A DNA stretch of 64,000 nt from Diphasiastrum complanatum (Eukaryota; Streptophyta; Lycopodiopsida; Lycopodiales; Lycopodiaceae): positions 5,581,599 through 5,645,598 of the forward strand of contig CM055108.1 of NCBI GenBank assembly GCA_029204225.1. Reading direction: 5' to 3'. The notes under the pieces were generated by a model, which searched no databases, had not been told where the DNA came from, and saw only the letters and a program-made list of their open reading frames with translations. This document shows positions 57,878 to 64,000 of this stretch, piece after piece. Position 1 is the stretch's first letter. Every line of letters begins with the position of its first letter. Made by a program: the position numbers and the translations under genes.

Positions 57878-59965
57878 CTAGCTTGGTTCAATCATTGCTT
57901 TACTAATCACTCCAAGTGATGATCTGAACTTCATAAAAGGTGTCTTTTGAAGTGGTTTAGTGAGTAGATCAGCTACACATTCATTGCTTGGAACATGCTC
58001 CAAAGCAATCTCCTTGGCTTGCACCATTTCTCTCACAAAGTGATGGCATATCTCAATGTGCTTAGATCTTGCATGGAAGATTGGGTTAGATGCAAGGTGT
58101 TGGGCTGATATATTGTCATTGTAGATGATTGGTGCCTCCTCTGAATCCACGATCTTTAGCTCCACCAATAATCTCTTGATCCAAAGTACCTCCTTTGTAG
58201 TGGTTGTCAAAGCTTTGTACTCGGCCTCGATTGAAGATAGAGATATAGTTTCTTGCTTTTTTGAAAGCCATGAAACCACACCTTCTCCTTTGAAAGTTGA
58301 ATAGGCACTTGTTGATTTCCTATCCCTCTTGTCCCCTGCAAAATCTGAATCACTAAATGCATGAAGGTTAATCACATCTCCTCTATATAGAATCCCAAAA
58401 TCCAATGTATCCAAGATGTATCTTAGAATCCTCTTAGCCTTTTTCCAATGGATATTCAATGGCTTTTGCATGGATTGGCTCAACCTACATACACTAAAGC
58501 TAAGATCTGGTCTAGTTATAGTGATCCACATTAAGGAACCTATAAGTTGCCTAAACAAAGTGATGTCCATGAAGGATATTTCATCATCTTCATTTGGCAC
58601 TTTTACATCTTGCTCCATTGGTGTGTCAACACTTTTGCATACTTCCATCTTAAACTTCTTCAAAAGACTTTGAGCATAGTTTACTTGACTTATAAAGATA
58701 AAATCAGACCCTCTAAGTACTTCTATGCCTAAGATGAAGTGAAGACACCCTAGATCTACCATCTTGAACTCTAAGGATAGATCTATCTTGATTTTTTCAA
58801 TACCATCAACACTATTTTCACTAATGATGATGTCATCTACATAAATGAGTAAAAGTACAATACCAACATCATCAAACTTAATGTAAAGAGTGGGATCATA
58901 TTCACTTTGAACAAAAGAAAGTGAAATAAGATAGCAATGTAGTCTTGAATTCCAAGATCTCGAGGCTTGCTTCAAGCCATAGATGCTTCTTTGGAGATGG
59001 CATACTTTGTTCTCCATTCCATGCTTGATGAACCCTTGTGGCTGCTCCATATAGATATACTCTTCCAAAAAACCATTCAAGAAAGCATTAGAGACATCCA
59101 TTTGACATAGAATCCATCCAAAATGTAATGCAAGTGCAATGATTAGCCTTATTGTGACCATCTTGGCCACGGGTGCAAAAGTTTCCTCATAGTCTATCCC
59201 TCTCTCTTGAGCATAACCTTTTGCAACTAATCTTGCTTTATGTTTGTTAACACTCCCATTTGCATTCAACTTAATCTTGAAGACCCACTTGCATCCTATT
59301 ACATTTCTTTGAGGTCTCTTAACAAGCAACCAAGTTTCATTCTCAATCAAGGCATCATACTCATCCAACATAGCTTTATACCATTCTTTGGAGTTCAATG
59401 CATCTTCAACATTAGATGGTTCTTCAAAACTAGATAAAGCATAAGAAGTGGATGAGATACCCTCAACTTGCTGTCCTTTGCCTTGATATGTGAGCCTTGA
59501 TGGCTCCACTTTTGCCCTTGAAGATCTCCTTGGTGTGATAGGTGGGTTTGGTGCTTGCTCCTCCATGAGCTCCTCCTCAAAACCAAGATCTTGCTCCTCG
59601 GCCATCTTCTTCTTGATTGTTGGAGCACTTGAGCCTTCTTCAAGCATATGCATATGATGTTCATCAAAGATGACATCCCTTGAAACAACAAATTTGTTCA
59701 AGGATGGGAGATAGACTTTGTAGTCCTTGCTTGAGCTTGCATATCCAGGCATGATCCCTCTTGTGGAAGATGGATCCTCCTTGATTCTTGTTTCCAATGG
59801 CACATGCACATAACATATACACCCAAAAACTTTCAAGTGATTAAGATTGGGTTTCTTTCCATACAACATCTCATAAGGAGTTTTGCCTTCAATTGCTTTG
59901 CAAGGCACCCTATTCATCAAGTAGTTTGCACATACAAGAGACTCACCCCAAAAGGATTTGGGCAA
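57878..59965 (-). CDS. copia integrase tail-RT-RNase H (695 aa, E15)
   Basis: Uninterrupted frame. Residues 1-100 are the integrase C-terminal part (PKSFWGESLVCANYLMNRVP, VFGCICYVHVPLETR). The linker (RRSSRAKVEPSRLTYQGK) is at 146-163. RT spans about 195-430, with QMDVSNAFLNG at 288-298, YGLKQASRSWN at 329-339 and the catalytic YVDD at 375-378. RNase H spans about 470-680, with SDSDFAGDKRDRKST at 538-552, EAEYKAL at 580-586 and YNDNISAQHL at 615-624. All key residues appear intact. It begins just after a stop following the integrase core frame. Confidence 0.92.
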   Translation of the reverse strand: MPKSFWGESLVCANYLMNRVPCKAIEGKTPYEMLYGKKPNLNHLKVFGCICYVHVPLETRIKEDPSSTRGIMPGYASSSKDYKVYLPSLNKFVVSRDVIFDEHHMHMLEEGSSAPTIKKKMAEEQDLGFEEELMEEQAPNPPITPRRSSRAKVEPSRLTYQGKGQQVEGISSTSYALSSFEEPSNVEDALNSKEWYKAMLDEYDALIENETWLLVKRPQRNVIGCKWVFKIKLNANGSVNKHKARLVAKGYAQERGIDYEETFAPVAKMVTIRLIIALALHFGWILCQMDVSNAFLNGFLEEYIYMEQPQGFIKHGMENKVCHLQRSIYGLKQASRSWNSRLHCYLISLSFVQSEYDPTLYIKFDDVGIVLLLIYVDDIIISENSVDGIEKIKIDLSLEFKMVDLGCLHFILGIEVLRGSDFIFISQVNYAQSLLKKFKMEVCKSVDTPMEQDVKVPNEDDEISFMDITLFRQLIGSLMWITITRPDLSFSVCRLSQSMQKPLNIHWKKAKRILRYILDTLDFGILYRGDVINLHAFSDSDFAGDKRDRKSTSAYSTFKGEGVVSWLSKKQETISLSSIEAEYKALTTTTKEVLWIKRLLVELKIVDSEEAPIIYNDNISAQHLASNPIFHARSKHIEICHHFVREMVQAKEIALEHVPSNECVADLLTKPLQKTPFMKFRSSLGVISKAMIEPS

Positions 59966-59979
59966 ACAAGCATCTAATC

Positions 59980-60477
59980 TTAAAGCCTTAGAACATTCAC
60001 ATAATGTTCTATTCCTTCTTTCAGCAACTCCATTTTGTTGAGGAGTGTAAGGACAAGAAGTCTCTTTCTTGATCCCTTCCTCCTTACAAAAGGCCTTGAA
60101 CTCATTGGAGATGAATTCTCCACCATTGTCACTTCTAAAAGAATCTTGATGCTATGATTATGATGCTTTTTCACAAACAACTTGAACTTTACAAAAGTAT
60201 CAAATACTTGAGACTTGAAGGAAAGTAAGAACACCCAACAATATCTTGAGTAGTCATCAATGAAGGTTAAAAACATGGATGAACCTCCATTAGATTTGGT
60301 GCTAGCAATGTGCACATCCGAGTGTATGAGTTCAAGAGGATGAGATGACTTTGTGATGGAGTTAGGAAACACCTTCTTATGTGCCTTGGATAAGGCACAA
60401 GCTTCACAAACCTTGTCTTCCTTCCCAATAGACCTTGGTAGGCCTAAAGCATACTCCTCCTTGATCATAGCCTCCAT
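59980..60477 (-). pseudogene. copia integrase core with frameshift (E15)
   Basis: Zinc-domain end CEACALSKAH is followed by the core ELIHSDVHIAS (first catalytic Asp intact), FLTFIDDYSRYCW and KFKLFVKKHHNHSIKIL. At about 60150 a single-base change shifts the frame; the second catalytic segment SDNGGEF and QQNG are readable in the next frame, then EHYVNVLRL joins the 695-codon frame across a stop. With one base corrected it would be one polyprotein, so this is a minor lesion. Confidence 0.85.
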
Positions 60478-60540
60478 GGAACCCGAGTTGACATGTCCAA
60501 GTCTTTTGTGCCATAAAGTAAAGGTAGATATCTTGCTCTT

Positions 60541-61848
60541 CTAGGCCAACATGACAACATTAGTATCCACAAATGCATCCAACTTATAAAGTTTGCCAAG
60601 TCTAGTGCCCTTAGCCACTATCTTACCCTTCTTCTTGATGAAACATTCATTTGAAGCAAAGTCAACATTGAAACCATTGTCTACCATTTGGCCAACACTT
60701 AGTAGATTCTTTGTTATTGTAGGAATGTACAAAACACCTTCTATGTTGATCTTTTTGGAAGATCCTAAGCAAAGGGGAATGCTACCAACTCCTTCAATCT
60801 TACAAGCTTCATCATTTGCTGTATAGATAGACTTTATAGGTCCATCATAAGATAAGAGAGAAGAGAAAAACTCCCTTTTACTAGTCATGTGTGAACTAGC
60901 ACCCGAGTCAATCCACCAAAGATCTTCTCCTTTGAAGCTCGCTGAAGAAAATATGGACATCATGAGAGAGTCCTCATGTGAACTCTCCTCCTCCTCCTCT
61001 TTGCTCATGTTGGCTTGGCTTTGATCTTGCTTCCTCTTGAAGCATTCCAAGGCATAATGCCCCATCTTGCTACAATAGTAGCACTTCACCTTTGATTTGT
61101 CCTTCTTGACTTTGGTGGTTGATGGAGATGCCTTTGAGGGTCCTTCTTGATCCTCAAGCTTTGTAGACTTCTTGAATGTTGATCCTTTGCCTTTGGACTT
61201 GACTTTGCCTTTGGTGAAGAGAGCTTGGTCATCTCTACCTTGGATGGAAAGCCTATCCATCCTCTCTTGCATTTGGCTCCTTCTTGATTCCTCGGCCATG
61301 AGTGTGCCTTGGAGTTCTTCAAGTATGGATAGCTTACCCATAATTGCATATCCCTGAACCAAATTGTCAAATTCAAAGCTTAGTCCATTCAATATGAGTT
61401 GAACAAGCTCTTCATCCTTGATAGGATCACCTATAAAAGCTAGCTCTTTGTTCAATTCCTTTACTCTTAGGACAAAAGTATGTGCACTCTCTCCTTTCTT
61501 TTGATAAGTTCTATAGATTTGATTCTTCAAAGCTAACTTTCTAGTTTGGTTCTTGGATTCATAGACCTTTTGCAAAGTCTCCCAAGCATCTTGAGCTGAA
61601 GTGCAATCTCCTACCTCTCTTAAGAGTTCATCTGCAACATTCATTTTTATGCAATGTAGTGCAACATTGCACCTCTTGATGTATTTGGCTTTTTCTTGAG
61701 GATGAATAGGTTCACCCTCCTTACCATTTACAATTTCCATCAGATCTTGCATGATCATGATGGATTCCATTCTAACTTTCCATATGGAATAGTTAGTTTT
61801 GTTGAGCCTTTCATTAGTATCCAAAAGATATGCATTTATAGATGCCAT
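60541..61848 (-). CDS. copia gag-protease (435 aa, E15)
   Basis: Starts MASINAYLLDTNERL. Gag core is at 15-200 (NYSIWKVRMESI, VLRVKELNKELAFIG, LNGLSFEFDNLVQGYAIMG). A basic linker precedes the CCHC knuckle CYYCSKMGHYALEC at 256-269. Protease WWIDSGASSHM has DSG intact at 314-316, then EGVLYIPTITKNLLSVGQM and GKLYKLD. Ends at a stop at 60541-60543, after which the pre-integrase region continues in frame with the next segment. Appears functional. Confidence 0.92.
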   Translation of the reverse strand: MASINAYLLDTNERLNKTNYSIWKVRMESIMIMQDLMEIVNGKEGEPIHPQEKAKYIKRCNVALHCIKMNVADELLREVGDCTSAQDAWETLQKVYESKNQTRKLALKNQIYRTYQKKGESAHTFVLRVKELNKELAFIGDPIKDEELVQLILNGLSFEFDNLVQGYAIMGKLSILEELQGTLMAEESRRSQMQERMDRLSIQGRDDQALFTKGKVKSKGKGSTFKKSTKLEDQEGPSKASPSTTKVKKDKSKVKCYYCSKMGHYALECFKRKQDQSQANMSKEEEEESSHEDSLMMSIFSSASFKGEDLWWIDSGASSHMTSKREFFSSLLSYDGPIKSIYTANDEACKIEGVGSIPLCLGSSKKINIEGVLYIPTITKNLLSVGQMVDNGFNVDFASNECFIKKKGKIVAKGTRLGKLYKLDAFVDTNVVMLA

Positions 61849-62635
61849 CTAGTCTCCTAATCAAGGACTTGACACAAATGAAGGTTACTTCTATTGATTT
61901 GATTGAAGGTCTACTTTATCCCACTTCTTAGGTACTTGAAAAGATCAGTAATAGACTTCCTATAAACATCTAAGAATGATCTCTAACAAAATCAAATCAT
62001 AGAATACTAGAAACAATGCACTTGCTTGATTGAAGTAGACAATACTAGTAGAATTGCCCCTCTTTCTATAAAGAACATTAAAGCTTCCAAATGATCTGAT
62101 CAAGAGTGAATTTCAGCAACCTAATATACTTCCAAAATCACTTGTAAAAGATCTAAATGGAACTTAATGAGGATGCAACACAATCTACTATCCAATCACA
62201 AGCAAAAAATGATCAAAATTGATCTAATTTGGTGCATACGTCAAGCAATGGTTGGACTGAACCTAAATCACTTTAGGATGTGTCTACTACACCTTAGAAC
62301 AGCCTTGAAGAGTCCCCAAAACTCTGATCTTCCCTCTCCTTGAATGCTAGAAAGCCTCCTCTATGAAATCACCTCCAAAACTCGCTTAGAAATCAATGCT
62401 TGGAGCAAGGAAAACTTGCTATCTTGGTAATGTGAATTGAATTCAACTTTGCCTCTGGTTTTAGACACCTAAAAAAATGCAAATGAAGTCACACAACACC
62501 AATCTCCAATGTATTTGACTCACTTTGAGTTCTAGAATCAATACTAGATGCTAAGATCCAATCTACACAAGATTTAGATCAAAAATTGTGATCAAATTGA
62601 ATGAAAACCAAGGATTTAGCTCATTTCAGCCTTTA
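61849..62635 (-). other. E15 leader (about 790 bp)
   Basis: Non-coding sequence between primer site and gag. No motif recognised. Confidence 0.6.
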
Positions 62636-62648
62636 GGCTCTGATACCA
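62636..62648 (-). promoter_or_regulatory. primer binding site, Met-tRNA type (E15)
   Basis: Minus strand TGGTATCAGAGCC, adjacent to the 5' LTR. Confidence 0.9.
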
Positions 62649-63330
62649 TGTAAAAATTATAGCAAATAAGGATCCTTAAACACTTGAAATGATGAGGGAA
62701 ATAATAGATTATGATTTCATAAGATTAGCACAAGTTGAACCATCAAAATCCATCAAAAATCTATGCTTGAACCTCACTAAATGGCCCAAATCCTTGAAGA
62801 AGGCTTCACACGTGTGAAAGTACGGCCTCCCACAGTTTGAGTACTGTACACCAGACCTACATTCAATCCTATAATCATTAGTAATCACAAGTACTCAAAC
62901 AATTATGAACATAGAGAGCAATTGCACCATTATGAGAGAAAAAACATGAAATTGCTTGATTGATTTTGGTGAGATATCATCACCTATATATACATGATCC
63001 ATCATGGTTTTGGGCAAGTATGAGTAGCCCTAAACCTATCCCTAATGCTAATTTTGGTGGATCTTTCATCCCTACCAAGTTAGGGTTGGAATCTTGGAGA
63101 TCCCTCAACAATGCAAAAATTACCAAAAATAGCTCCTATTTTTTCTCCCTTGTATCTAAGCATAATTTGGACTCATTCCAAAGGTTCTAACACTTAGGTC
63201 TACTTGAGAACATCCTTATGAATGGAATCCTATGCTATTTGGCATGTGTGACAAGCCACATCATGACCATCTAACTATTTACAAGTCATATGACCAAAAC
63301 TAGTCAAGCTAGAATTGTGAATTTTTAACA
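62649..63330 (-). repeat. 5' LTR of E15
   Basis: 682 bp, nearly identical to 57183-57863; CACACGTGTG at 62807-62816. Followed by AGAGG at 63331-63335. Confidence 0.92.
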
Positions 63331-63335
63331 AGAGG

Positions 63336-64000
63336 GATGGACAGGACCATGGGGAGGCGCGCTTCTCCCTAGCATGTCACATCTAAACATGTAGATTATG
63401 GGGGAGGTAATACTCCTTCCCCCCCCCCACCTTGCGCCGCCAGACTACAGCAGCTCTGTTTTCTTTAGGGTTGTCGTTTAAGCTAGCGCAAAGGTACAAG
63501 GGAGGTCGCCTGCTCCCCTCCCGAGACCATAGATTCACGTCGCATCAGAATACTGAGAGTGCGACCTCCCTTCTACGACAATCAACTCCCTGAGCCACTA
63601 GGTTTCCAGAATCGCAGGATAAAAATTAGATGAAAAAAAAAGTGTGTTTTAAAAGGTCCGTACGACTTAGAGGACTATGTAAACAGAAGAGTTAAAAAAA
63701 AAGTTTGAATCAACTCCCTAAGTCAAAAGGGGGGATTAAATCATGGGAATTAAAACCCACACAAAAGAAAATTATCTAAGTTGAAAGATTTTCAACAACC
63801 TATTTAGAACTAAAACCACATAAAATTTGTTCTTACCAAAATCAAAATCCTCAGATTGGAATAAGAACAAAACTCCAATTGAAAAGCCATATTAGAAAAA
63901 CTAAGCTTTCAACTACAATAAAACCTTTTCAAAAATTATCTTGGATAAAGGTTTAATAAACCAATAGTCACATTCCCTTATAAAGGAATACCCAAACACA
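63336..64000. other. unassigned right flank, partly GC-rich
   Basis: No gene recognised. Positions 63340-63560 are more GC-rich than the rest of the window, with a run of C's at 63419-63429 and repeated GGAGGTCGC/GCGACCTCC words in inverse orientation (about 63505 and 63560). The right part is AT-rich. Confidence 0.3.

Larger units (their letters stand above)
57183..63330 (-). mobile_element. E15: nearly complete copia element, likely recent
   Basis: LTRs 57183-57863 (681 bp) and 62649-63330 (682 bp), TSD AGAGG, primer site at 62636-62648 and purine tract at 57864-57874. It carries the full copia order gag, protease, integrase, RT and RNase H in three frames separated by one stop and about one indel. 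By eye the LTRs differ at about 10-12 positions (under 2%). It is the only member of its group in the window with all enzymatic domains, so the best model for the helper of E3, E8, E9 and E12. Confidence 0.92.

Overview
The window is repeat-dense nuclear DNA of a land plant with a large, retrotransposon-rich genome. Nearly everything recognisable is an LTR retrotransposon, either Ty1/copia or Ty3/gypsy (chromovirus and Tat/Athila-like). The elements use plant-type primer binding sites (initiator-tRNA-Met type TGGTATCAGAGC; Asp-tRNA type TGGCACCGTTGCCGGGGA). I cannot name the species. I found no convincing host gene, tRNA, rRNA or CRISPR array.

Layout (E = element; strand is coding strand). 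E1 copia 1-2928 (-), 5' LTR 2121-2928. E2 Tat-like gypsy (+), integrase tail, an extra coiled-coil region and 3' LTR at 2929-6718 and 11303-12172, split by E3. E3 copia 6724-11297 (-), complete with 701-bp LTRs and 5-bp target duplication GGGAG. 12173-15930 holds fragments of an E12-type LTR, a chromovirus gag/leader (E4) and a decayed copia (E5). 15931-20326 is mostly unassigned, with a (CT)n tract at 19634-19767. E6 chromovirus 20327-25397 (-) has lost reverse transcriptase (RT) and RNase H. E7 Tat-like gypsy (-) is the 5' half of a family also represented by E2; its LTR (30960-31583 plus 42416-42531) was entered by copia E8 (31584-42410, TSD CTTTC). The left LTR of E8 was in turn entered by copia E9 (32213-36975, TSD TCAAG). 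E10 (-) and E11 (+) are head-to-head copia remnants, 42532-45250. E12 (45251-47792, -) is a deleted copia in a tandem LTR arrangement. E13 chromovirus (47869-52209, -) has an almost whole gag-pol with a few breaks; copia E14 (52215-56945, +, TSD GTACT) abuts its upstream end. E15 copia (57183-63330, -, TSD AGAGG) is the most complete copia element. The last 670 bp are unassigned.

Most striking is a group of related copia elements (E1, E3, E8, E9) that share LTR termini, a purine-rich tract GAGGAGGA and a CACACGTGTG palindrome with E15. They carry gag and protease followed by long open frames in which integrase/RT homology is only faintly traceable. Catalytic residues are replaced (integrase HSDV to HSSV in E3; RT YVDD to YDGD in E8), yet the frames have stayed open for hundreds of codons. 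They look like non-autonomous passengers that could depend on an E15-like partner. Copia E14 has a pol frame that runs about 80 codons into its own 3' LTR across a 27-residue tandem repeat.

Nesting gives relative ages: E7 is older than E8, which is older than E9; E2 is older than E3. By eye, LTR pairs of E3 and E15 differ at about 2% of sites, and those of E8 and E9 at about 3-4% plus short indels. All domain assignments are from motif reading, without database searches.
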